From Lysobacterales bacterium (GTDB lineage Bacteria; Pseudomonadota; Gammaproteobacteria; Xanthomonadales; Marinicellaceae), in the NCBI GenBank assembly GCA_026990095.1, contig JALSIL010000538.1:1-9450 (forward strand): a stretch of DNA of 9,450 bases, in the 5' to 3' direction. The notes under the pieces were generated by a model that did not search any database, was not told the origin of the DNA, and worked only from the letters and a program-made list of their open reading frames with translations. The translations under genes were made by a program, and so were the position numbers. Positions 1 to 5,924 of the stretch are shown here, in pieces; position 1 is the stretch's first letter, and the number at the start of each line of letters is the position of its first letter.

Positions 1-162
1 CAATGCTCCTAACATTTGACTAAAGCGAGCGGCATCACTGCCTAAAGCTGTGGCTAGAGCTTGTTCGTACTCTTCTTGTGTCGGTATCTCTCCATGAGTT
101 TGTGAGTGTCCATTAGTGATAAATAGTGTACAAGTTAGTGCTAGAACAGATATGATTTTCAT
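1..162 (-). CDS. N-terminal part of a small secreted protein of unknown function (runs off left edge)
   Basis: This frame stays open from an ATG at 162-160 to the window edge, giving the first 54 residues. They begin MKIISVLALTCTLFITNGHS, a typical Sec signal peptide: a Lys near the N-terminus, a hydrophobic core at about residues 3-16, and a likely cleavage near residues 18-21. The visible mature part is polar and acidic, including GEIPTQEEYEQAL, and probably helical. A purine-rich GGGGAAAA lies just upstream of the ATG as a plausible ribosome binding site. A perfect TATAAT on the minus strand (201-196) lies about 34 bases upstream of the ATG, inside the gap after the protease gene, but I see no good -35 box. 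I do not recognise the family. Export is well supported; the function is unknown. Confidence 0.65.
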   Translation of the reverse strand, partial: MKIISVLALTCTLFITNGHSQTHGEIPTQEEYEQALATALGSDAARFSQMLGAL

Positions 163-209
163 TCATTTTCCCCAAAATAATTTTAATAATCTAAAATTAT
201 AACCATTTT

Positions 210-866
210 TTATATTATTAATAGTTTATAGAGAATAAAAGTGAATGCATTATTAAGAATATGGGCGACTATTGCAGGTACAATACTTTTAGAGTGAAGA
301 GTCAACCAACAATATAATGCGGAAGCAATAAACAGTGTGGGCCATTGTACATAGGAGTCATGTAAAAGCGTAAAAATAATGGATACCATAATGGTGGCAA
401 GAAATTTATTCATGTAACGGGTTAAAGAGTGCAATAAAATACCTCTTAATACTATTTCTTCAATCACTGGAGCAAAAATCACCATAGAAATAAAAGTAAT
501 TAATTGATTAGGATGATTGCTAGTCCATTCTTTTGCTTCTAAAAACAAACTGTTTTGTAGTAAATACATTTGATATAAATAATCAGATACCCACAGTAAT
601 ATGCCGATGAGTAAAGCGACCATGATTGCTTTTGAGCTTGTTTGTTTAAAGCCCATAACTGAATGAATGGTTTGTGGTTTTGTACTTTTTGTAACAATCG
701 CAGAGACGATTAATATAACACCATAAGATGCTGCTAAAATATAAATTTCATTATTTGGATAAGGAGAAATCTGTAAATAATGAAAATTCCACAACAAACA
801 ATAATCCACAGCAATTATGGATAGGATTAAAATAATAACTTGAAAAATGCTGTATTGTCTTTGCAT
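210..866 (-). CDS. CPBP family intramembrane metalloprotease (CAAX protease/Abi-like)
   Basis: This is a multi-pass inner-membrane protein of 218 residues, a normal length for the CPBP (Rce1-like, formerly Abi) family. All three family motifs are present in order in the C-terminal half: EEIVLRG (E136, E137, R141), then FTLLHD with H169, then HILNN with H202 and N206. Known members are glutamyl or metallo-type intramembrane proteases involved in CAAX-like processing, bacteriocin maturation or self-immunity; the substrate here cannot be told. Hydrophobic segments lie near residues 8-25, 43-60, 80-97, 122-138, 154-170 and 195-215. I chose the ATG at 866-864, which gives a short MQRQYSIF leader before the first membrane helix. 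An in-frame TTG at 890-888 would add eight residues, but it sits against a strong hairpin (892-919). Neither start has a clear Shine-Dalgarno sequence. Nothing nearby suggests a bacteriocin cluster, so a specific role is not assigned. Confidence 0.85.
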   Translation of the reverse strand: MQRQYSIFQVIILILSIIAVDYCLLWNFHYLQISPYPNNEIYILAASYGVILIVSAIVTKSTKPQTIHSVMGFKQTSSKAIMVALLIGILLWVSDYLYQMYLLQNSLFLEAKEWTSNHPNQLITFISMVIFAPVIEEIVLRGILLHSLTRYMNKFLATIMVSIIFTLLHDSYVQWPTLFIASALYCWLTLHSKSIVPAIVAHILNNAFTFILYKLLII

Positions 867-891
867 AGAGTTTAGTTGGGTAGTCCACAAA

Positions 892-919
892 AGTAAAGCC
901 AGGAAAACCTGGCTTTACT
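892..919. repeat. Perfect 12-bp hairpin upstream of the CPBP gene
   Basis: The arm AGTAAAGCCAGG (892-903) is the exact reverse complement of CCTGGCTTTACT (908-919), with a four-base AAAA loop. Read on the minus strand the stem is followed only by ACTTTTG, so the T-run is short and the structure is a weak terminator candidate. It lies directly upstream of the protease gene and abuts that gene's alternative TTG start. It could be an attenuator or translation-blocking hairpin for that gene, or a transcription boundary between the divergent units. Confidence 0.6.
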
Positions 920-923
920 CAAT

Positions 924-965
924 ACTTCATTAGACGTGTGTGTGGGATGGGTTGTCTAATGAAGT
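924..965. repeat. Second perfect 12-bp inverted repeat in the divergent gap
   Basis: ACTTCATTAGAC (924-935) is the exact reverse complement of GTCTAATGAAGT (954-965), separated by an 18-base GT-rich loop (936-953). The right arm continues into AAAGC (966-970), so 963-970 reads AGTAAAGC. That matches part of the left arm of the neighbouring hairpin (892-899). The shared 912-919 segment can therefore pair with either, making the two structures potentially exclusive. Confidence 0.6.
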
Positions 966-1102
966 AAAGCTCTAATTCGGTGTATAATTCCCCACACGAA
1001 ATTAAGCTTAAAATACTTAGTGATTGCCGTATAGCTTACTCAGAAATAGAGTTAAAATCAATATTATTATGCAGGCTTAATAAATTAAAATTAAATTTTC
1101 TT

Positions 1103-1130
1103 GCGACTATTTATCGAATGAGTAGTCTTA
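1103..1130 (+). promoter_or_regulatory. Candidate ECF-sigma-type promoter of the sigma operon
   Basis: GCGACT (1103-1108) and GTCTTA (1125-1130) are separated by exactly 16 bases and lie 33 bases upstream of the sigma factor start. The -35-like GCGAC and the -10-like GTCTTA do not resemble the vegetative TTGACA/TATAAT pair. The GTC-containing -10 and 16-base spacing are common in promoters of ECF sigma factors, which usually read their own operon. Autoregulation is an inference from this resemblance and position. Confidence 0.4.
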
Positions 1131-1163
1131 TAGAGTGAATACTACCAATACAGAATAAAAAGT

Positions 1164-1712
1164 GTGAGCTATTTTAAAGCAACAATTGACGAACTAACAT
1201 TTAAAGCTGCCAAGAAAAACAAAACGGCTGCGCAAAGAAAAATATATGATTTGTATAGTCGTCCTGTGTATAACTTGAGTCTAAGGATGCTTAATAATGA
1301 AGCGGATGCACTGGATATAACCCAAGATGTTTTTATTAAAGTGCTCTCAAAAGTTAACCAGTGTAAGTCAATTGATTTTTTTGGGGTTTGGGTAAGGAAA
1401 ATCACCATCAACCTGTGCTTGTCATTTGTAAAGAAAAATGCCAAGCTAATAACAAATATTAACTTCAAAGAAAAGACTGTTACTTCTAATCGGATAGAAA
1501 TTACTTCCAGTTTAGAGTATGCATTGAGCCAATTGCCTCAAGTATCGCGAACCGTATTGTGGTTGTATGAAGTCGAAGGCTTAAGTCACCAAGAAATAGC
1601 AGACAATTATGGTAAAACAGTGAGTTTTTCAAAAACACACTTATCTCGAGCTAAGTCATTAGCTTTATCTTATTTAACAACAAAAGGTGGTGGTTATGAA
1701 GCCATTAAATGA
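1164..1712 (+). CDS. RNA polymerase sigma factor, ECF subfamily of sigma-70
   Basis: The 182-residue product has the two-domain ECF layout. Region 2 (about residues 13-92) contains DALDITQDVFIKVL and DFFGVWVRKITINLCLS, matching the core-polymerase and -10 binding region. Region 4 (about 116-170) contains LSQLPQVSRTVLWLYEVEGL followed by the helix-turn-helix SHQEIADNYGKTVSFSKTHL that contacts the -35 element. There is no region 1.1 or 3, as expected for ECF factors. The GTG at 1164 is the only sensible start: the frame is closed by a TAG at 1131-1133, no ATG lies between, and the next Met is already inside region 2. There is no good Shine-Dalgarno sequence. The gene overlaps the next one by 17 bases, which indicates translational coupling with the likely anti-sigma factor. 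The inducing signal cannot be read from sequence. The ECF group was not determined. Confidence 0.9.
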   Translation: MSYFKATIDELTFKAAKKNKTAAQRKIYDLYSRPVYNLSLRMLNNEADALDITQDVFIKVLSKVNQCKSIDFFGVWVRKITINLCLSFVKKNAKLITNINFKEKTVTSNRIEITSSLEYALSQLPQVSRTVLWLYEVEGLSHQEIADNYGKTVSFSKTHLSRAKSLALSYLTTKGGGYEAIK

Positions 1713-2190
1713 ACAAAATATAACGCAGCAACTCAATGAGTTGCCACAAAAAGAATTGCCAAAGGATCTCTTTGCTGATATTCAACTAAATTTGCACAAA
1801 AATAGACACAGCAAAAGGCACCAGATGCTTTCTATTCTTGCCTTAGCCGCAGTGCTAATAATGTCAGTTGTATTTTTCAATCAAAAAGAAAATCTTGATA
1901 AAAAAGATTATATGATTGAAGCACTGGTAAAACGCACCATCTTGTTAGAGCAATTGGTTGCCAATGAAACACCAAAATACACGCTTGAAGGCTCGGTTAT
2001 AACGGAAAAAATAGCTAACTTGGAGTTGTGGTTAGAACAATTAGATAAAGATATACAGCAAACAAAGGATAAAAAAATTCTGTCAGAATTAATGGCAGCA
2101 AAAGTGGATATTTTAGGTAACTTGGTGTTGTTGCAGCGAAAAATAAACCAAAAACCAAACTATCAAAAAATTAAACCCTACATAATTTAA
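1696..2190 (+). CDS. Single-pass membrane protein, probable anti-sigma factor
   Basis: The 164-residue product has three parts. The first is a cytoplasmic N-terminal segment of about 43 residues carrying LPQKELPKDLFADIQLNL, which resembles the LP...P..DLW..I motif common at the start of proteobacterial anti-sigma-like proteins. Next comes one transmembrane helix (MLSILALAAVLIMSVVFF, residues 44-61) preceded by a basic stretch (HKNRHSKRH), which predicts N-in/C-out topology. The rest is a roughly 100-residue helical, Leu/Lys/Glu-rich C-terminal domain that should face the periplasm and may form a coiled coil. No HxxxCxxC zinc motif is present, so it is not a classic ZAS anti-sigma factor. I chose the ATG at 1696 because AAGGTGGT (1684-1691) is well placed before it; a GTG at 1687 would add three residues. 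The role rests on gene order and topology rather than a recognised family. Confidence 0.7.
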   Translation: MKPLNEQNITQQLNELPQKELPKDLFADIQLNLHKNRHSKRHQMLSILALAAVLIMSVVFFNQKENLDKKDYMIEALVKRTILLEQLVANETPKYTLEGSVITEKIANLELWLEQLDKDIQQTKDKKILSELMAAKVDILGNLVLLQRKINQKPNYQKIKPYII

Positions 2191-2202
2191 AAGGTGAAAA
2201 AT

Positions 2203-3465
2203 ATGAAAGTTAAACTAAAAATACTCAGTGCATTATTATTGACAGCATTAAGTGCTGCAACAATCGCACAAAACAATAAAAATATTGAAGTCACAATCGA
2301 TGATAATAATGGTGTAATAACAAAGCACGTCACTGTTAACGGAGTTGAGCTTGATGAAGCGGGCATAGCCGAGTTAGAAGTGGATGAAAATGTAAAAATA
2401 ATTCATCTTGAAGGTATAGATGCTCAAGTGGGCGATACCATGACACTTACAATTAATGATGGTCATGTTAGTTCTGACAATATAGAAGTTAGCATTAATA
2501 CCGATGGTGATAAAGTCACAAAAACAGTCATTATGAATGGAAAAAAGCTAAGCACGGAAGAAATTGCAGAACTTGAAGCCAGTGGTCTAATGAAAACTTT
2601 TGATTTGGGAGCAGCAAATGGTCAAATGAAAAAGATGATTTTTATTAAAACTGATGACGATGAGAGTTCATTTAATGAACAAGTCAAAATTATTGCTAAA
2701 AAATTGCATTTTGATTCAAGCAATAGTGCAACCATGGGTTTTATGGCAAATATTAAAGATGATGGTTGGCATATCGTTTCAGTTGTTGCAAATTCAGGTG
2801 CTGCCGATGCAGGTTTAAAAACAGGTGATGTTATAACAAAGATGGGTGATATTGATTTAACTCAATCAATAGAAGATGTACAAGAAATATTAAAATTAAC
2901 CCAATGGCAAGTTGGAGAAGTGGTGGAAGTAGAGTTTATTCGCGATAATCAAATGCAGTCTGTTTCAGTCGAAGCCCGAAAAAATAATTCTGCAGATTTT
3001 ATAATGAGCAATAAGAGTAACCATTCAATGCTTATGCTAAAGGGTAATGAGCTCAATGATTTATCTAAAACGATATCCGTAATGGTTTCAAATAATAATC
3101 AGGATTTTAACTTTAATGAAGAGGATATTAATATGATTTTCCCCGAACATTTAAAAGACATTAAGGTATTTATCGCAGAAGGGCAAAGCACATCGGATTT
3201 ATTAGGAAAAAATCATAAATTTTCCACTCTAAGCAAAGGATTGTCATCCTATTTCAAAACACAAGGCGGTGTATTGGTTTTAGAAATTGATCAGGATAAT
3301 GTATTTTCTCTTCAGGAAGGGGATGTTATTAAACGCATTAATGGAGCCGACGTAAAAGCACCCAAAGACGTAATCAAAGCATTATTAAAATCAGAAAACC
3401 AACAAGATATAGAAATAAAAATTGTGAGGCATAAACGAAACAAAACACTGAAATACAATAAATAA
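2203..3465 (+). CDS. Exported protein with two PDZ domains and a duplicated N-terminal module
   Basis: The 420-residue product starts with a Sec signal peptide (MKVKLKILSALLLTALSAAT, likely cleaved after A22). Residues 27-70 and 93-136 align without gaps with 18 of 44 identities, including NIEV, TK.V, NG and IAELE, so this module is an internal duplication. A PDZ domain spans about 178-260: the MGFM loop, then GWHIVSVVANSGAADAGLKT and GDVITKMGD. A second, shorter PDZ-like domain spans about 347-412 (GGVLVLEIDQDNVFSLQEGD, then VIKRINGADV). No serine-protease triad or metalloprotease HExxH is visible, so it is probably a binding or sensing protein rather than an enzyme. The ATG at 2203 is preferred because AAAAGGTG (2189-2196) is spaced correctly; a GTG at 2194 would add three residues. 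It is the last gene of the operon, 12 bases after the probable anti-sigma gene. By analogy with envelope-stress pathways, where PDZ domains read misfolded C-termini, it may act in or be controlled by the sigma pathway. Confidence 0.8.
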   Translation: MKVKLKILSALLLTALSAATIAQNNKNIEVTIDDNNGVITKHVTVNGVELDEAGIAELEVDENVKIIHLEGIDAQVGDTMTLTINDGHVSSDNIEVSINTDGDKVTKTVIMNGKKLSTEEIAELEASGLMKTFDLGAANGQMKKMIFIKTDDDESSFNEQVKIIAKKLHFDSSNSATMGFMANIKDDGWHIVSVVANSGAADAGLKTGDVITKMGDIDLTQSIEDVQEILKLTQWQVGEVVEVEFIRDNQMQSVSVEARKNNSADFIMSNKSNHSMLMLKGNELNDLSKTISVMVSNNNQDFNFNEEDINMIFPEHLKDIKVFIAEGQSTSDLLGKNHKFSTLSKGLSSYFKTQGGVLVLEIDQDNVFSLQEGDVIKRINGADVKAPKDVIKALLKSENQQDIEIKIVRHKRNKTLKYNK

Positions 3466-3498
3466 CTTGAATTCATAAAAGCTTAAAGTTAATATACG

Positions 3499-3539
3499 CA
3501 ACCTCGAAATCATCCCTTGATTTTGAGGTTGTTTTGTTT
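3499..3539 (+). terminator. Rho-independent terminator of the sigma operon
   Basis: A 14-bp stem (3499-3512 with 3518-3531, one G-T wobble, loop TCCCT) is followed by TTTTGTTT. It lies 33 bases after the stop codon of the PDZ gene and closes the plus-strand operon before the tRNA gene. Confidence 0.85.
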
Positions 3540-3570
3540 CTGGCAAGCAACAAAATACCAATTCAGATTG

Positions 3571-3645
3571 GGGCTCGTAGCTCAGGGGGAGAGCACCTCG
3601 TTGACATCGAGGGGGTCGGCAGTTCGATCCTGCCCGAGCCCACCA
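3571..3645 (+). tRNA. tRNA-Val (anticodon GAC)
   Basis: All cloverleaf parts are present. The acceptor stem is GGGCTCG (3571-3577) with CGAGCCC (3635-3641), and the D-stem is GCTC/GAGC. The anticodon stem is CCTCG/CGAGG around the loop TTGACAT, with anticodon GAC at 3603-3605. A five-base variable loop follows, then the T-stem GGCAG/CTGCC around TTCGATC. The discriminator is A3642 and the CCA end (3643-3645) is encoded. It reads GUC and GUU valine codons. It stands alone, with no second tRNA beside it and no clear promoter of its own in the short gap after the preceding terminator. Confidence 0.97.
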
Positions 3646-3984
3646 ACGTTTTTGTACTTTATATCACGTCATAAGTTTCCAATCTCTATCTAAAAAAGTC
3701 ACTCACTTATAATTCATAAACTCGTATTTTATTTAAATTGACCTTGTGGCACTACTCATCGAATCTAAACGGCAAAACCATTGTAATAACCGCATCCAAT
3801 CTTTATAGTAACACGTCATTGCGAAGGAGGAACGACTGTGGCAATCTCATCAAGTCTGTTTCGATTCAAAAAAGGCTAATCCTTAAAAGATTGCCACGTC
3901 GTTCCTCCTCGCAATGACTAGACCTTGTTTAAAAAAGGTCATTCCATGGATTGTACAAATATCTCTCAAATTAATGGACAATAA
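3646..3984. other. Gene-free stretch between tRNA-Val and slyD
   Basis: I see no coding potential on either strand here. It holds the long inverted repeat at 3815-3918, and then a small hairpin GACCTT (3921-3926) with AAGGTC (3935-3940). The first 170 bases after the tRNA show no repeat of the tRNA 3' end, no integrase gene and no convincing promoter. Confidence 0.6.
3815..3918. repeat. REP/MITE-like long inverted repeat with GTCATTGCGA ends
   Basis: The left arm (3815-3847) and right arm (3888-3918) are reverse complements over about 31 bases. The only differences are one extra A (in GCGAAGGAGG versus GCGAGGAGG) and one extra T (in CGACTGTGG versus CGACGTGG) in the left arm. A 40-base AT-rich centre separates them. 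The outer GTCATTGCGAGGAGG and inner GTGGCAATCT blocks resemble a widespread class of dispersed palindromic elements in bacterial genomes. It has no coding capacity. A near-perfect stem of this length would fold strongly in RNA or single-stranded DNA. I see no clear target-site duplication. Confidence 0.75.
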
Positions 3985-4010
3985 AAAACCCCTAAATAAT
4001 TAGGGGTTTT
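3985..4010 (-). terminator. Rho-independent terminator of slyD
   Basis: AAAACCCCTAA (3985-3995) pairs with TTAGGGGTTTT (4000-4010) around an ATAA loop. On the minus strand the stem is followed by a further T-run, placed 21 bases after the slyD stop codon. The symmetric A and T tails would let it work in both directions. Confidence 0.88.
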
Positions 4011-4031
4011 GGAAGGTTAATTTGTGATAAC

Positions 4032-4514
4032 TTAACCGTGGTGTTCATTGCCATCATGAACGTGTCCATGTTCAAGTTCTGTTTTTGTTGCTTCACGAAC
4101 GCCAGTGACTTCAACTGCAAAGTTTAATTGAACGCCAGCTAATGGATGGTTGTTATCAACCATAACATCATCACCAACGACTTCTTTTACTTTAACAACT
4201 GTCATTTGTCCATCTGGAGTTTGTCCTTGAAATTGCATGCCCGCTTCAATGTCCATATCTGGTGGGAACTGCGTGCGAGGCACTTTGTGAATAAGAGCTT
4301 CGTTGTATTCACCATAAGCGTCTTTTGGATCAATTTGCACGTCAAAAACATCGCCTTGTGCTTTATCTATTAATGCATTTTCTAGTCCTGGAATGATATT
4401 GCCTTTTCCAATTAAAAAGCTAAATTTACCATCTTCAGATTTGTCGATGATGTTATTGTCGTTGTCTGTTAAAACATACTTAATGCTTGCAACGTGATCG
4501 TTTTGAATTTTCAT
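4032..4514 (-). CDS. slyD: FKBP-type peptidyl-prolyl cis-trans isomerase SlyD
   Basis: SlyD is a cytoplasmic prolyl isomerase and chaperone that also binds nickel through its C-terminal tail. The 160-residue product aligns along its length with E. coli SlyD. The FKBP domain is split in two, with FLIGKGNIIPGLENAL and DAYGEY in the first part (residues 1-70) and NHPLAGVQLNFAVEVTGVRE (122-141) in the second. The insert-in-flap chaperone domain lies between them (about 76-120). The tail keeps EHGHVHDGNEHHG but is short: it has five His and no Cys, against the longer His/Cys-rich E. coli tail, so metal binding may be weaker. The ATG at 4514 gives the normal SlyD N-terminus; the upstream AGAGAAAA is only a modest ribosome binding site. 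It lies 66 bases downstream of pdhC on the same strand and may be partly read through from that operon. Confidence 0.93.
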   Translation of the reverse strand: MKIQNDHVASIKYVLTDNDNNIIDKSEDGKFSFLIGKGNIIPGLENALIDKAQGDVFDVQIDPKDAYGEYNEALIHKVPRTQFPPDMDIEAGMQFQGQTPDGQMTVVKVKEVVGDDVMVDNNHPLAGVQLNFAVEVTGVREATKTELEHGHVHDGNEHHG

Positions 4515-4542
4515 TAATGTTTTCTCTAGTAAATAATTTTTA

Positions 4543-4567
4543 TTAGTGCTGAAAAAATCAGCACTAA
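4543..4567 (-). terminator. Hairpin after pdhC, possible weak terminator
   Basis: TTAGTGCTGA (4543-4552) pairs perfectly with TCAGCACTAA (4558-4567) around five A bases, 13 bases past the pdhC stop codon. On the minus strand the following bases are ATAAAAATTATTT rather than a clean T-run. Termination may therefore be incomplete, leaving some read-through into slyD, or the stem may protect the pdh mRNA 3' end. Confidence 0.45.
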
Positions 4568-4580
4568 CTTAATTTATGGG

Positions 4581-5924
4581 TTATCTGCTCTTATTCAAGT
4601 CTTTTATGACAGCAGCTAAAAATCGAGCCGCTTCTCCACCTGTTACCGCACGATGATCAAAGGTTAACGATAAAGGAATCATGCGATGCACTTCAAAGCC
4701 ACCAAGAACTGGAACCACTTCATTTAGTAGTTTTCCCGCAGCCATAATGGCTACACAAGGCGGTGTGATAACAGGAGTCGCATAACGACCCGCAAAGACG
4801 CCAAAATTTGATAACATGATAGTAAAATCCTTCATGTCTTCTGGAGGAATACTGCGTGCTTTAATTTGTTCTTTAATTTTATTCATGCCTTGGCGTACCT
4901 GTACGGCATCACGCTGATCACAATTACGCATAGTTGGTACAAATAAACCATCCGGTGTATCAACGGCTATACCGACATCCACATGTGAAATATTGCGTTT
5001 GGCTAATTTAACCCCATCGAACCAAGCATTTAGTGCGGGTTCTGCTTCAACGCCTTTAACTAATGAACGAATCAAGCGAGCCGTAATGTCTTCACCAGCT
5101 TGCCATTTATGAATGTCGGCATCATCCATTAACGTGGTGGGTACTATTTTGGCATGGGCATCAGCCATGATTCGTGCCATTGCACGACGAGTGCCTTTGA
5201 CTTGCTGCCATTCATCAGAAATCGTTTGAGTGGCAACAGTATCTGAAACTTTGGGTTTATGCACCACAACACTGGGTTGCACCACTTGATGTTGCTTTGA
5301 TTCTTTTGTGTGAGCTTGTAGCTGAGATTTCATTTGATGGGCTAGTTTTATATCACTTGGACGAATAACCCCTCCCGCACCAGTGGCAACCACATCATTT
5401 AAATTCACTTTAAGTTTTTTAGCTAAGGCTTTAACAGCAGGGGCAATTTTAATATTGCCTATACTGGAAATGTCACTGACAACTTTATTACTTGATTCCA
5501 TTTCTCCTACCACAGTTCCGCTATCATTATCGTTGGCAAGTTCAGCTTTTGATGGTGGGTAGTTCTGCTCTGGCATTTGGCTTGTTGGCAAAGTGCTATC
5601 AAGTTCGTCAATTAAATCTTCAATATCGTTTTGTAATTGCATTGGCGAATCATTTGCAGGAGCTGCATTTTGTGTTGTGTCTTTGGTTTGTATGCCATCA
5701 AACTCAACAAGTACGGCACCAGTATCAATAACATCACCAGGTTGACCGTGTAATTTGGTGACGACTCCTGAATAAGGGCAGGGCACATCAACAACTGCTT
5801 TGGCTGTTTCCATGGAGACCATTGGCTGATCTTCTTGGACTGTATCGCCTTCTTTTACATGCCATTCGACGATTTCTGCATCGGGTAAACCTTCACCTAA
5901 ATCGGGTAAGTTAAATAATTTCAT
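4581..5924 (-). CDS. pdhC: Pyruvate dehydrogenase E2, dihydrolipoamide acetyltransferase
   Basis: E2 forms the core of the 2-oxoacid dehydrogenase complex and passes the acetyl group from its lipoyl arm to CoA. The 447-residue product has one lipoyl domain (residues 1-77) with the modified lysine K42 in METAKAVVDVP. An acidic linker follows (about 78-155). The peripheral subunit-binding domain (157-193) carries IKIAPAVKALAKKLKVNLND and GAGGVIRPSDI. A second linker leads to the acyltransferase domain (about 240-447) with FTIMLSNFGVFAGRYATPVI. The active-site block reads DHRAVTGGEAARF: the catalytic His is present (H424), but the usual Asp of HxxxDG is Thr (T428). The start overlaps the pdhB stop by four bases (ATGA), with GGAGG just upstream, so translation is coupled. 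Pyruvate is the likely substrate from the E1 type; a branched-chain 2-oxoacid is possible. Confidence 0.93.
   Translation of the reverse strand: MKLFNLPDLGEGLPDAEIVEWHVKEGDTVQEDQPMVSMETAKAVVDVPCPYSGVVTKLHGQPGDVIDTGAVLVEFDGIQTKDTTQNAAPANDSPMQLQNDIEDLIDELDSTLPTSQMPEQNYPPSKAELANDNDSGTVVGEMESSNKVVSDISSIGNIKIAPAVKALAKKLKVNLNDVVATGAGGVIRPSDIKLAHQMKSQLQAHTKESKQHQVVQPSVVVHKPKVSDTVATQTISDEWQQVKGTRRAMARIMADAHAKIVPTTLMDDADIHKWQAGEDITARLIRSLVKGVEAEPALNAWFDGVKLAKRNISHVDVGIAVDTPDGLFVPTMRNCDQRDAVQVRQGMNKIKEQIKARSIPPEDMKDFTIMLSNFGVFAGRYATPVITPPCVAIMAAGKLLNEVVPVLGGFEVHRMIPLSLTFDHRAVTGGEAARFLAAVIKDLNKSR

Noticed and set aside
1169..1468. Minus-strand open frame of 99 codons inside the sigma factor gene
   Set aside because: It lies wholly within the well-supported ECF gene on the other strand and shows no domain or ribosome binding site. 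The same applies to the antisense or out-of-frame open frames within slyD, pdhC, pdhB, pdhA and folA.
3921..3940. GACCTT/AAGGTC hairpin as a separate terminator
   Set aside because: Short stem without a following T-run on either strand; the strong slyD terminator is at 3985-4010.
3571..3984. tRNA-Val as an integration (attachment) site for a genomic island
   Set aside because: No integrase gene and no second copy of the tRNA 3' end were seen in the window.
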